From positions 83,557 through 147,556 of the forward strand of contig JADZFO010000034.1 in the NCBI GenBank assembly GCA_020849855.1: a stretch of DNA of 64,000 bases. Direction: 5' to 3'. The stretch comes from a bacterium (GTDB taxonomy: Bacteria; 4484-113; JAFGCY01). The first letter of the stretch is position 1. Each line of letters opens with the position of its first letter. This document shows positions 22,658 to 30,203 of this stretch, one piece after another. The position numbers were made by a program, and so were the translations under genes. The notes under the pieces were generated by a model. That model worked only from the letters and a program-made list of their open reading frames with translations. It had not been told where the DNA came from and made no database searches.

Positions 22658-23713
22658 TCAGCGCTGCATCCGCCAGGTGGCCGGCCGCGCCCCCCCGTCC
22701 AGCCAGGCTTTCAGCTCATCGCGGTAAGCGCTGATGTAGGCCAGCGCCTGCCGCGCGCTCTTGTTCAGGTCGGCCGCGCTCGGCCCGGGGCGGTCCCCGG
22801 GACCGCCGGACTGATAACTCTCCGGCAGCTCCAGCAGCATGTCAAAGCCGAAGATCTCGCCCTCGAACTCCGCCACATACTGCGGCCCCGCGTCTTCCTT
22901 GCTTTTGTACTTATCAGGCCTCTGCTGCACCGCTGTCGCTGTGGACACGATCCAGTCCATGAAGCGCAGCTCCTCGCGGAAGAAGTCCTTGTACTCATCC
23001 GGCTCCGCGACAAAGGCCGCCAGCCCGGCGTCATAGCGCCGCACCGCACGGTAATGGAAGCCGCCAAGGGTGCCGTCCAGGTTGCGCCGCGTGATCAGCT
23101 CATAGCCATCGTCAGGCCCGCCGGCATCCTCCACCTCGAACCAGCCATACAGCGTCCGGGCCCCGGCCAGGTCAATCACCCGGCCGCTGCCTCCCGCCTC
23201 CAGCACAAAACCGGCCATCGTCGCGTCGTCCAGGCCACTGGTGAAGGACATCACAACAACCAGCGGCGCGTCCTGCCCTTCTCCCGCCGGCCAGATCGCC
23301 ATGCGGGACAGCACACCGCTGCGCTGCTCCGCCGTGATTTCGATCCGCTGGGGGTCCTCATCCTCAAAGCCCACGCCAATGATCGTCAGCACCTCGCTGC
23401 CGCTTGACGTTTCTGCCTGGCTGGTCTGCGCAATCGCAATCGAGGCCCGGCGGGTCTTGCCCCACTTGATATCAAGTACATCCAGCGCGCTGACGTCCGG
23501 CGGGATGACGTAGGCGAACTCTGTGCGGGCCTCTTCCTGGTCCTGGCTCAGGGCCAGCTTCAGCTTTGGGTGGCAGGCCAGCGAAAAGGCTGCGATATCC
23601 AGCTCAACCAGATCCGCTGCCGCGCGCGCCGCTCCGGCCGGAAGGGCCGTGCAAAGCAGCCCCAGCAGCAGCAAAGCGGCCGGGAGACGCAATGATAGGA
23701 TTGATGCCACCAA
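22658..23713 (-). CDS. Secreted protein of unknown function
   Basis: 351 aa with a Sec signal peptide (LPAALLLLGLLCTALPAGAARA, roughly 9-30). The mature part alternates beta strands with charged loops, rich in Asp/Glu, and includes an FMDWIVS segment; no family recognised. Start: TTG 23713 is chosen because TACAAT ends 6 bases upstream. The frame continues open to 23899, but that extension is basic and overlaps the divergent gene. It is first in a two-gene minus-strand operon with the membrane protein that follows. Confidence 0.7.
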   Translation of the reverse strand: MVASILSLRLPAALLLLGLLCTALPAGAARAAADLVELDIAAFSLACHPKLKLALSQDQEEARTEFAYVIPPDVSALDVLDIKWGKTRRASIAIAQTSQAETSSGSEVLTIIGVGFEDEDPQRIEITAEQRSGVLSRMAIWPAGEGQDAPLVVVMSFTSGLDDATMAGFVLEAGGSGRVIDLAGARTLYGWFEVEDAGGPDDGYELITRRNLDGTLGGFHYRAVRRYDAGLAAFVAEPDEYKDFFREELRFMDWIVSTATAVQQRPDKYKSKEDAGPQYVAEFEGEIFGFDMLLELPESYQSGGPGDRPGPSAADLNKSARQALAYISAYRDELKAWLDGGARPATWRMQR

Positions 23714-23719
23714 GCTGTG

Positions 23720-23725
23720 ATTGTA
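23720..23725 (-). promoter_or_regulatory. -10 box, leaderless start at TTG 23713
   Basis: TACAAT on the minus strand, 6 bases before the TTG that opens a signal peptide. Confidence 0.55.
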
Positions 23726-23741
23726 CAAGGGGGAGCAGGCT

Positions 23742-24803
23742 ATGCCTGATCGAATCGTCCGTGAGCGGGGGCGCCGCATCGTCCGCACCAGAGTGCTGGG
23801 GAGCTCGAATCCCGTCGCGCGCTGGGGCCGGGAGAGCAAGGCCACCTGCATGGACAGTTTCGGCGGCTTTTTCCTGGGCATCCTGCTCTTTTGCATCACC
23901 TTTGCCCTGCCCTACTGTGCGGCAACCCAGGAGAAGGACTCCAAAGATATAGCCAAACTGGAGGTCAGGGACGTCGCGGCCGGGGTGCCCTCCGATGGCA
24001 AGGCGCTGATCAGCGGCCCGCTGACCGCCACCAACACGCCGGTACCCCCGCTGGACAGCCGCACCGGCGCCCAGAAGGCCGGCACCACGATCATCTACTA
24101 CCAGTACACGATGGATCTCTGGCAGACCCATACCGAGACCCACACCGAGACCCGCACTGTCACTGAGAACGGCCAGGATATCGAGATCACGGAGGAAGTC
24201 ACCGAGGACGTTTCCGAGTGGGTGAACCAGAGGGACGAGCGGCGCTGGGCCCAGCTCAGCGTGGGCACGGTCATAGTCAATCCCGAGCGCTGCGACATCG
24301 ACCTCCCGGAGATAGAGATCTACCGCCAGGAGCTGCCTAATCAGCGCCGCGAGGTGGTGACAGCCATCCTGCTGCCGGACCAGGTCCTGCTGGCTGCCGA
24401 GCTGCAGTCCGGGCAGGTCGCCCCTGAGCCGGACTTTTACCGGCTGACCACCAAGAGCAAGGACGAGCTGGTCGCCTCATTGAACAGTGCCGAGGAAAGC
24501 AGCCGCTGGATCAAGATCGTGCTCTCGGTGATCCTCTGGACTGTGGCCCTGAACCTGATCGTGGGGCCTGCCATGGTGATCTTCAACATCTTCCCGATCA
24601 AGGCTGTGGGCTGCGGACTGCGGGCGCTGGTCGGCCTGGTCAGCTTCCTGACGGCCCTGGCCCTGACTTTCACCATGTATGTGGCTATCCGCTACTGGTG
24701 GGCAGTCGTGCTGGCCCTGATCCTGCTCACCTGGCTGCTGGTGACAGTTGTAAAGAAAGGCAAGGCTGAGCCGGACCTCAGCGTACCGGAAGATACCGCC
24801 TGA
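23742..24803 (+). CDS. TMEM43-like membrane protein
   Basis: 353 aa. One N-terminal membrane helix (about 40-58), a 200-residue soluble region and three to four C-terminal helices (about 258-340) give the topology of TMEM43/DUF1625 proteins. Matching segments are KALISGPLTA, a YYQYTM strand, a repetitive THTETHTETRTVTE turn in front of a Trp, and a C-terminal half with conserved Gly/Pro before each helix. Eukaryotic TMEM43 is a nuclear-envelope protein; the bacterial role is unknown. ATG 23742 has GGGGGAG 6 bases upstream; ATG 23850 would omit a basic leader. It is divergent from the secreted-protein gene. Confidence 0.65.
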   Translation: MPDRIVRERGRRIVRTRVLGSSNPVARWGRESKATCMDSFGGFFLGILLFCITFALPYCAATQEKDSKDIAKLEVRDVAAGVPSDGKALISGPLTATNTPVPPLDSRTGAQKAGTTIIYYQYTMDLWQTHTETHTETRTVTENGQDIEITEEVTEDVSEWVNQRDERRWAQLSVGTVIVNPERCDIDLPEIEIYRQELPNQRREVVTAILLPDQVLLAAELQSGQVAPEPDFYRLTTKSKDELVASLNSAEESSRWIKIVLSVILWTVALNLIVGPAMVIFNIFPIKAVGCGLRALVGLVSFLTALALTFTMYVAIRYWWAVVLALILLTWLLVTVVKKGKAEPDLSVPEDTA

Positions 24804-24830
24804 GCTTAGCGGCATTATCTGAAGCGGGGC

Positions 24831-24836
24831 TATAAT
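24831..24836 (+). promoter_or_regulatory. -10 box of hutI, leaderless
   Basis: TATAAT ending exactly 6 bases before GTG 24843. No Shine-Dalgarno in between. Confidence 0.65.
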
Positions 24837-24842
24837 CCCGCC

Positions 24843-26111
24843 GTGATTGATCTCCTGATAGGCCCCTGCGCGCAGCTTCTCACGCTGGCCGGCGGAAGCG
24901 CCAGAGCGCGCCGCGGGCCCGAAATGGCGCAGCTTGGCCTGCTGGAGCGCGCCGCTCTGGGCATTGACCTGGCCACAGGCACCATCGAGTTCGCCGGTCC
25001 CTGGGAAGCTGTTCCCAGGGACGCAATGGCGCCCGGCTGCCCGGTGATCGACGCCTCGGGCTGCGTCGTCCTGCCGGGCTTTGTGGACAGCCACACACAC
25101 CTGGTTTACGGCGGCTGCCGCGCAGACGAGTTCCACCGCCGCTGCCGCGGCGAGAGCTACCAGCAGATCGCAGAAGCCGGCGGCGGCATCCTGTCCTCGG
25201 TCAAGGCTACCCGCGCCGCCAGCGGCGAAGAGCTGGAGGCGGCTGCCCGCCAGCGCCTGCACTGCTTCTACAGCGCCGGTACCACAACAGTTGAAATCAA
25301 GAGCGGCTATGGCCTGGAGCAGGGGACAGAGATCCGCATGCTGGAGGCAATCAGCCGACTGCGTGAGACTGAGCCTGCCATCATCTGCGCAACCTACATG
25401 GGCGCGCATGCCTTTCCCCCCGGGGCTGATCGCACCGCCTACACTGAGGAAGTCGCAGCGGCCCTCAGCCGGATTGACGAGGACGGCCTGGCTGACTTCT
25501 ATGACATCTTTGTTGACCCACTGGCCTTCGGCCAGGCTGAAGCAGAGAAGATCATTGCCGCGGGCCGCCGCACCGGCATGGGCCTTAAGCTGCATGGCGA
25601 CGAGTTCGGCGATGACGGCACAGCCGCCTGGGGCGCTGCCCTGGGGGCGGTAAGCATCGACCACCTGGGCGGAATCTCAGATGCCGGCATAGAGGCCCTC
25701 GCGCACAGCAACAGCATCGCCACGCTGCTCCCCGGCACCATGTTCTTCACGCGGCACGGCAGCTATGCGCCGGCCCGCCGCATGATCGACGCCGGCTGCG
25801 CCGTCGCGCTGGCCACCGACCACAACCCGGGCAGCAGCATGCTCTATTCCCTGCCCTTTGTCATGACCCTGGCAGCGCTCAACATGGGCATGAGCCCGGA
25901 AGAGTGCATAACGGCCGCAACCATCAACGGCGCCCACGCGCTGCAGCTGGGCTCCATTACAGGCAGCCTTGAGCCCGGCAAGCGGGCTGATGTGGTTATA
26001 GCCGCCGTTCCGGACTACCGCGAGCTGGCCTATCACGTCGGCCGCGACCTGATCCGCGATGTCTTCATCCGCGGCCGGGCGGTCAAGCGCAAGGGCCTGC
26101 CCGCGGTCTGA
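24843..26111 (+). CDS. hutI: Imidazolonepropionase
   Basis: 422 aa, family length about 405-420. Third step of histidine breakdown: imidazolone-5-propionate to N-formimino-L-glutamate, in the cytoplasm. Amidohydrolase metal ligands are present: DSHTHLVYGG, KLHGDEFGDDGT, SIDHLGG and ATDHNPGSS, with TTTVEIKSGYG as the family signature. The sequence opens directly with the beta-sandwich strand (IDLLIGPCAQLL), so GTG 24843 is a good start. hutH follows after 75 bases; hutU is not in the window, so this is a partial hut set. Confidence 0.96.
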   Translation: MIDLLIGPCAQLLTLAGGSARARRGPEMAQLGLLERAALGIDLATGTIEFAGPWEAVPRDAMAPGCPVIDASGCVVLPGFVDSHTHLVYGGCRADEFHRRCRGESYQQIAEAGGGILSSVKATRAASGEELEAAARQRLHCFYSAGTTTVEIKSGYGLEQGTEIRMLEAISRLRETEPAIICATYMGAHAFPPGADRTAYTEEVAAALSRIDEDGLADFYDIFVDPLAFGQAEAEKIIAAGRRTGMGLKLHGDEFGDDGTAAWGAALGAVSIDHLGGISDAGIEALAHSNSIATLLPGTMFFTRHGSYAPARRMIDAGCAVALATDHNPGSSMLYSLPFVMTLAALNMGMSPEECITAATINGAHALQLGSITGSLEPGKRADVVIAAVPDYRELAYHVGRDLIRDVFIRGRAVKRKGLPAV

Positions 26112-26186
26112 GTTGGAAACAGCACACTCTGCGCTGAGCGGCGGCGCCAGCATCCGCTAACATAGCGCCCCGAGGAAGGTAGCCCT

Positions 26187-27749
26187 ATGCCACTGCAGAT
26201 TGACGGCCAGAGCCTGGACATCCACCATATTGAGAAGGTGGCCCGGCACGGCGAAACCCTGACACTCAGCCCCGGAGCGCGTGAAGCCGTGCTGGCCAGC
26301 GAAGCCACTGTGCGCCGTCTGGTCGATTCCGGCGCCGCGATTTATGGCGTCACGACCGGCATCGGCGAGTTCGCCCGCATCCGTGTCAGCCCGGAGCAGG
26401 GCGAAGAGCTGCAGCGCCGCATCATCTTCAGCCACGCGGCCGGCACCGGGGACCCGCAGCCTGTGCCGGTGGTCCGCGCGGCCATGACAGCCCGCGCCAA
26501 CACCCTCAGCAAGGGCTACAGCGGCGTGCGCCTGAGCACAATCGAAACCTACCTGCAGATGCTCAACCGCGGCGTCATCCCGGTCGTGTACGAGAAGGGC
26601 AGCCTTGGCGTATCCGGCGACCTGTCCCCGCTCAGCCAGCTGGCGCTGGTTGTTATCGGCGCGGGCGAAGCCTGGTTCGAAGGAGAGCGCATGCCCGGCG
26701 CCCAGGCCATGGCCCGGGCTGGCATAGAGCCCGTGCGCCTGACCTACAAGGAAGGCCTCGGCCTGATCAACGGCACGCAGATGATGGCCGGTGAGGCCGC
26801 CCTGCTGCTTTGCGATACCGAGCGCCTCTACCAGCATGCCCTGCTGAGCTATGCGATGAGCCTGGAAGCCCTGAAGGCCGTGGGCCAGCCCTTTGACCCG
26901 CGCGTGCACCAGCTCAAGCCCCAGGAGGGCCAGGCATACACCGCCGAGCAGCTGCGCCGGCTCTGGGAAGGCTCTGAGATCCTCGCCGACCCGACCGGGC
27001 GCGTGCAGGACGGCTACTCTGTCCGCTGCACCCCGCAGATCATGGCCCCCTCCTGGCGGGCCCTGCGCAACGCCATTGAGGTGGTGGAAACCGAGATCAA
27101 CAGTGCCGCCGACAACCCGCTCTTCTTCAGCGATTCGACCGAATGCCTCGCCGCGGCGAACTTCCACGGCCAGGCCATCGCCATGGCCATGGACTTCATG
27201 GCCATCGCCACCACCGAGATCGGCAGCCTCGCCGAGCGGCATACCAACCGCCTGCTCAATCCGGTGCTCTCGGGCCTGCCGGACTTCCTCATCGACGGCA
27301 AGGGCCTGAACAGCGGTCTGATGGTGGCGCAGTACACTCAGGCCGCCCTGCTGGCCGAGAACCGCGTATTCAGCCACCCGGCGGTGGTGGACAACGTGTC
27401 CGTCTCGGCCGACCAGGAGGACCACGTCTGCATGGGTTCCGTCTGCGTGCGCAAGTACAAGGAAGTCCTGCGCAACACAGAGGCCATCCTGGCGATCCAG
27501 TTCCTTTGCGCCGCCCAGGCCCTGGATTTCCGCCTGCGCGGCGTCGGCATGGGCAGCGCTCCGGCGGGAGGTGACCCGGCGGCCGGCTCCTCTTCCCCGG
27601 CCTGGAAGCTGGGGCGTGGCACTGGCGCGGCCTATGAGCTCATCCGCAATACCGTCAGCTTCATGGAAGAGGACCGCCCGCTGGTCAACGACATCGAAAA
27701 GATCGCTGACATGGTGCGCAGCGGGACTCTCCTGGCGGCCCTGGCCTAG
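26187..27749 (+). CDS. hutH: Histidine ammonia-lyase with unusual MIO triad
   Basis: 520 aa. Converts L-histidine to urocanate and ammonia using a self-made MIO cofactor. Family residues seen: YGVTTGIGE (catalytic Tyr), SHAAG with the His that favours histidine as substrate, NGTQ, QDGYSVRCTPQ, NFHGQ and the QEDHV motif. The cofactor triad, normally Ala142-Ser143-Gly144, reads Val-Ser-Gly at the same numbering (codons 26610-26618, in GVSGDLSPL). GAGGAAGG 7 bases before ATG 26187 is a normal ribosome site, unlike hutI. Pairing with hutI supports histidine, but an altered aromatic-amino-acid lyase or aminomutase cannot be excluded. Confidence 0.93.
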   Translation: MPLQIDGQSLDIHHIEKVARHGETLTLSPGAREAVLASEATVRRLVDSGAAIYGVTTGIGEFARIRVSPEQGEELQRRIIFSHAAGTGDPQPVPVVRAAMTARANTLSKGYSGVRLSTIETYLQMLNRGVIPVVYEKGSLGVSGDLSPLSQLALVVIGAGEAWFEGERMPGAQAMARAGIEPVRLTYKEGLGLINGTQMMAGEAALLLCDTERLYQHALLSYAMSLEALKAVGQPFDPRVHQLKPQEGQAYTAEQLRRLWEGSEILADPTGRVQDGYSVRCTPQIMAPSWRALRNAIEVVETEINSAADNPLFFSDSTECLAAANFHGQAIAMAMDFMAIATTEIGSLAERHTNRLLNPVLSGLPDFLIDGKGLNSGLMVAQYTQAALLAENRVFSHPAVVDNVSVSADQEDHVCMGSVCVRKYKEVLRNTEAILAIQFLCAAQALDFRLRGVGMGSAPAGGDPAAGSSSPAWKLGRGTGAAYELIRNTVSFMEEDRPLVNDIEKIADMVRSGTLLAALA

Positions 27750-27773
27750 CCGTCTCCAGTGACGCAGGTTTCT

Positions 27774-27893
27774 CTAGTGACGCAGGGCAAGGAGCGCCAG
27801 TAGCAGGAGGCCAAAGAAGCTCATGATTCCCAGCAGGCCAAGGCCCGCCCGTCTGCGCATCCTCATCCGTCGCATCCTGCGAAAAGCAAACAT
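27774..27893 (-). CDS. Possible Arg-rich single-span miniprotein, 39 aa
   Basis: A short frame begins MFAFRRMRRMRMRRRAG and continues as one hydrophobic helix (LGLLGIMSFFGLLLLALLAL), ending LRH. The basic-then-hydrophobic pattern is typical of small inner-membrane proteins with the N-terminus inside. ATG 27893 has GAGG 9 bases upstream; ATG 27902 is too close to it. It fills most of the 289-base gap between hutH and tRNA-Gly. The rest of that gap holds two copies of AGTGACGCAGG (27758-27788) and the tRNA promoter. No homology evidence. Confidence 0.4.
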   Translation of the reverse strand: MFAFRRMRRMRMRRRAGLGLLGIMSFFGLLLLALLALRH

Positions 27894-27998
27894 CTGATCC
27901 ATCCTCAGCGCTGGTTGCGCTGCAGCGGCTTGGATCACACAGGCCGGGCCGGAGTTTCAGCCAGCGGGGACACAGCAGTCGCAGGGCGAAACTTTGCC

Positions 27999-28027
27999 TT
28001 GACAAGCGCGCGGTCCTTCGGTATAAA
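27999..28027 (+). promoter_or_regulatory. Promoter of tRNA-Gly(GCC)
   Basis: TTGACA (27999-28004), a 17-base spacer and TATAAA (28022-28027). Nearly the full sigma-70 consensus, 11 bases before the tRNA. Confidence 0.85.
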
Positions 28028-28038
28028 TACCGTCCCAC

Positions 28039-28113
28039 GCAGGAGTAGTTCAGTGGTAGAACACTTCCTTGCCAAGGAAGGGGTCGCGAGTTCGAACCTC
28101 GTCTCCTGCTCCA
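28039..28113 (+). tRNA. tRNA-Gly (anticodon GCC)
   Basis: 75 nt with CCA encoded. Acceptor GCAGGAG pairs with CTCCTGC; the anticodon loop is TTGCCAA; the T loop is TTCGAAC. A CCATTTTCTTT tract follows. Confidence 0.95.
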
Positions 28114-28153
28114 TTTTCTTTCCCAGCCCGGCCGCCCTGCGGTTCTGGCGCGC

Positions 28154-28357
28154 CTAGATTCCTGATCCTCTGCGCTTCAGCCAGAGTATGTAGTCCACAT
28201 ACTGCATGGAAACCAGCGGGTGGGTGTCAAATACTTCCCAGCCCTCAGCGCCAAGCGCATTCAGCTCCGTCATCAGCGCCGCTGTCTCCTGCACGAACTT
28301 CTCATCAGTCAACAGCCACTGCCGCAGCCTGAAAGTCCTGTATTCCCAGCTCTGCAT
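28154..28357 (-). CDS. DUF4177-like small protein
   Basis: 67 aa. WEYRTFRL at the N-terminus and LNALGAEGWEVFDTHP in the middle match the pattern of DUF4177, small cytoplasmic proteins of unknown function with an alpha+beta fold. GGGAG lies 3 bases before ATG 28357. It converges on tRNA-Gly. Length and motif order are complete. Confidence 0.75.
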   Translation of the reverse strand: MQSWEYRTFRLRQWLLTDEKFVQETAALMTELNALGAEGWEVFDTHPLVSMQYVDYILWLKRRGSGI

Positions 28358-28486
28358 CCATTACTCCCGATTGTGTTTGACAGGACAGCGGCAAAGGCAG
28401 CGCCCGGCTGCCGCAGCAAGAATAACACCCTTGGGGGCGGAGTTTTTGCAGCTGCCCGGCCGGTCAATCCAGGCGGGCTTCAGTGC

Positions 28487-28492
28487 TACAAT
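28487..28492 (+). promoter_or_regulatory. -10 box of uppP, leaderless
   Basis: TACAAT, 7 bases before GTG 28500. Confidence 0.6.
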
Positions 28493-28499
28493 CCCGCGC

Positions 28500-29303
28500 G
28501 TGGAAATCCTCGAGTACGCCCTGCTGGGCCTCTTGCAGGGCCTGACCGAGTTCCTGCCCGTCAGTTCAAAGAGCCATCTTCTGCTCGCCCAGCACTGGCT
28601 GGGCCTCAACCCCCGCGGCGTCGTCACTGAAATCTCCCTGCACGTCGCCACCCTGCTGTCCGTGCTGCTGGTCTACCGCGGCGAGCTGCTGCGCATCTTT
28701 CGCGAGCGCGACTGGGCCTATATCGGCCGCCTCGCTTTGGCTACATGTGTCACCGTCGCGCTGATCCTGCCCCTCAAGGACCGCATCGAAGCCCTCGCCG
28801 ACAGCCCGGCGGTGATCCCCTGGACCGGCGGCCTGCTACTGGTGACGGCCCTCTGGCTGATCCTGGCCGACCTGCGGATCCGCCGCAGCAAGGCTGCGGC
28901 GACTCCTCGCCGACCGCTGAGCTGGCTGGGGGCCGCCCTGGTCGGCCTGGCCCAGGGCATCGCCATCCTGCCCGGCATCAGCCGCTCCGGCTCCACCATC
29001 GGCGCCGGCCTGCAGCTTGGCGAGGACCGGGAGAATGCGGCGCGCTTCAGCTTCCTGCTCTCTGTGCCGGTCATCCTAGGCGCGGCTGTTCTGAGCCTTG
29101 GCGACTTCAAGGACGCCCTAGCAGCCGGCGCTAACGGCGGCGGAGACCTGAACCTGGCCGGGCTGGCAGTCGCATTCGTGGTAGCGCTGCTCAGCGGTGT
29201 TGGCGCGATCTACCTTGTGCTCTGGATGCTGCGCCGGGCCAGCCTGCTGTGGTTCGCCGGCTATTGCGTGCTGCTGGGCTGCGTCACCCTGATCCTGCGC
29301 TGA
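28500..29303 (+). CDS. uppP: Undecaprenyl-diphosphate phosphatase
   Basis: 267 aa, the usual BacA/UppP size. Recycles undecaprenyl diphosphate to the monophosphate carrier used by MraY. Motif 1 is LLQGLTEFLPVSSKSHL (about 8-24); motif 2 is ILPGISRSGSTI (about 158-169); about eight membrane helices. The frame is open from 28206, but those 98 codons have no family counterpart; GTG 28500 gives VEILEYALLGLLQG, the family start, right after a -10 box. Supplies the lipid carrier for the murF-mraY-murD-ftsW operon about 10 kb away. Confidence 0.96.
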   Translation: MEILEYALLGLLQGLTEFLPVSSKSHLLLAQHWLGLNPRGVVTEISLHVATLLSVLLVYRGELLRIFRERDWAYIGRLALATCVTVALILPLKDRIEALADSPAVIPWTGGLLLVTALWLILADLRIRRSKAAATPRRPLSWLGAALVGLAQGIAILPGISRSGSTIGAGLQLGEDRENAARFSFLLSVPVILGAAVLSLGDFKDALAAGANGGGDLNLAGLAVAFVVALLSGVGAIYLVLWMLRRASLLWFAGYCVLLGCVTLILR

Positions 29304-29314
29304 GCGGCCAGCCC

Positions 29315-29320
29315 TACAAT
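29315..29320 (+). promoter_or_regulatory. -10 box, leaderless start at ATG 29327
   Basis: TACAAT ending 6 bases before the ATG of the VOC protein. Confidence 0.6.
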
Positions 29321-29326
29321 TGAGGC

Positions 29327-29719
29327 ATGTCTCCGGCCCTGAAACAGCCCCTCGGCAGCCTGCATGTGCACCGCGTTGTGCTGGAGATGAAGCGCTCCAT
29401 CGACTGGTACGTCACCACGCTTGGGCTGTTCTATGACCACGGCGTGCGCGACACCGCCTGGCTTAGCGCACCAGGCCTCATCCTGACCCTCAGCCCCGGC
29501 AGCCCTGAACCCGACCCGCAGGCCTACTTCGGCTTTGCCCTCGCTACGCCGGAAGAGCTGGACAGCACCTATCAGCGCCTGCACAGCCGTTTCGAGCGTC
29601 TCAGCGGCCCGGCGGATATCGCCGGCGGCCGGCCCTTCTTCTTCACTTACGACCCCGACGACTACCCCATCATCTTCAGCTACCAGAAGATGGACTACCC
29701 GGAGAAATGGAAGGTTTAG
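29327..29719 (+). CDS. VOC/glyoxalase-superfamily protein
   Basis: 130 aa. Two beta-alpha-beta-beta-beta halves of the vicinal oxygen chelate fold: first half LHVHRVVLEMKRSIDWYVTT (Val-rich strand, Tyr in helix) with LGLFYDH; second half from YFGFALATPEELDS through FFFTYDPDDYPIIFSY. Candidate metal ligands are a His in the first strand and acidic residues near the end. No specific enzyme can be named; members include dioxygenases, epimerases and drug-binding proteins. Its end overlaps the next ATG by 13 bases, so the two are coupled. Confidence 0.8.
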   Translation: MSPALKQPLGSLHVHRVVLEMKRSIDWYVTTLGLFYDHGVRDTAWLSAPGLILTLSPGSPEPDPQAYFGFALATPEELDSTYQRLHSRFERLSGPADIAGGRPFFFTYDPDDYPIIFSYQKMDYPEKWKV

Positions 29720-30147
29720 GCAGCTTTGACCGTGAGAACCGGCGAATAGCCTTCGTCTGGGGCATGCTGGGCGTTTTGGTACTGCTGGGCTTCTTCGCCA
29801 ACAGCGCAGAAAGCCGCTGGCGCTATAGCCAGGGGCAGCGGGTCAGGATGCTTGTGCTGAGCCTGGAGCAGCACCGCAGGATGCAGGATGAGTACAAGCT
29901 TGTTGAGGCCAGCGCGCCGCTGGACAGCCCGGCCAGCCATGTAATGCCAGGCGACTCACTCTTCTACAATCACCAGCCTGGGGATGTGATCGAGGTCCTG
30001 ATGCTCCCCGGCACAATCAAGGTGCAATCAGCAGACGGGCTGGAATACTGGAGCGGCCGCACAGAGGTCAACTGGCTGATGGCCCTGCTGCTGGCGGCCC
30101 TGGTGACCAGCATCTGGATCTGGCTGAGACAGCCAGCCAGGGCTTAG
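29707..30147 (+). CDS. Two-span membrane protein, DUF3592-like topology
   Basis: 146 aa. Hydrophobic helices near 14-31 and 122-139 flank an extracytoplasmic loop of mostly beta strands with YNHQPGDVIEVLMLPG, recalling the Y-x-x-G-x-x-V-x-V pattern of DUF3592 proteins. Family membership is tentative. The ATG lies inside the end of the VOC gene with GGAG 3 bases upstream, implying coupled translation. Confidence 0.65.
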   Translation: MEGLGSFDRENRRIAFVWGMLGVLVLLGFFANSAESRWRYSQGQRVRMLVLSLEQHRRMQDEYKLVEASAPLDSPASHVMPGDSLFYNHQPGDVIEVLMLPGTIKVQSADGLEYWSGRTEVNWLMALLLAALVTSIWIWLRQPARA

Positions 30148-30191
30148 CGGATGCGCGAAGCGAGCCTGCCCGGGGCTCACTTTCAGCGCGC

Positions 30192-30197
30192 TACAAT
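30192..30197 (+). promoter_or_regulatory. -10 box, leaderless start at ATG 30204
   Basis: TACAAT ending 6 bases before the ATG of the repeat protein. Confidence 0.6.
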
Positions 30198-30203
30198 CGA
30201 ACC

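Noticed and set aside
24843..27749. Complete histidine-utilisation operon
   Set aside because: Only hutI and hutH are present; hutU, hutG and a repressor are not in the window.
28206..28499. 98-codon N-terminal extension of uppP
   Set aside because: UppP does not have such a region; it overlaps the divergent DUF4177 gene and lies before a TACAAT box.
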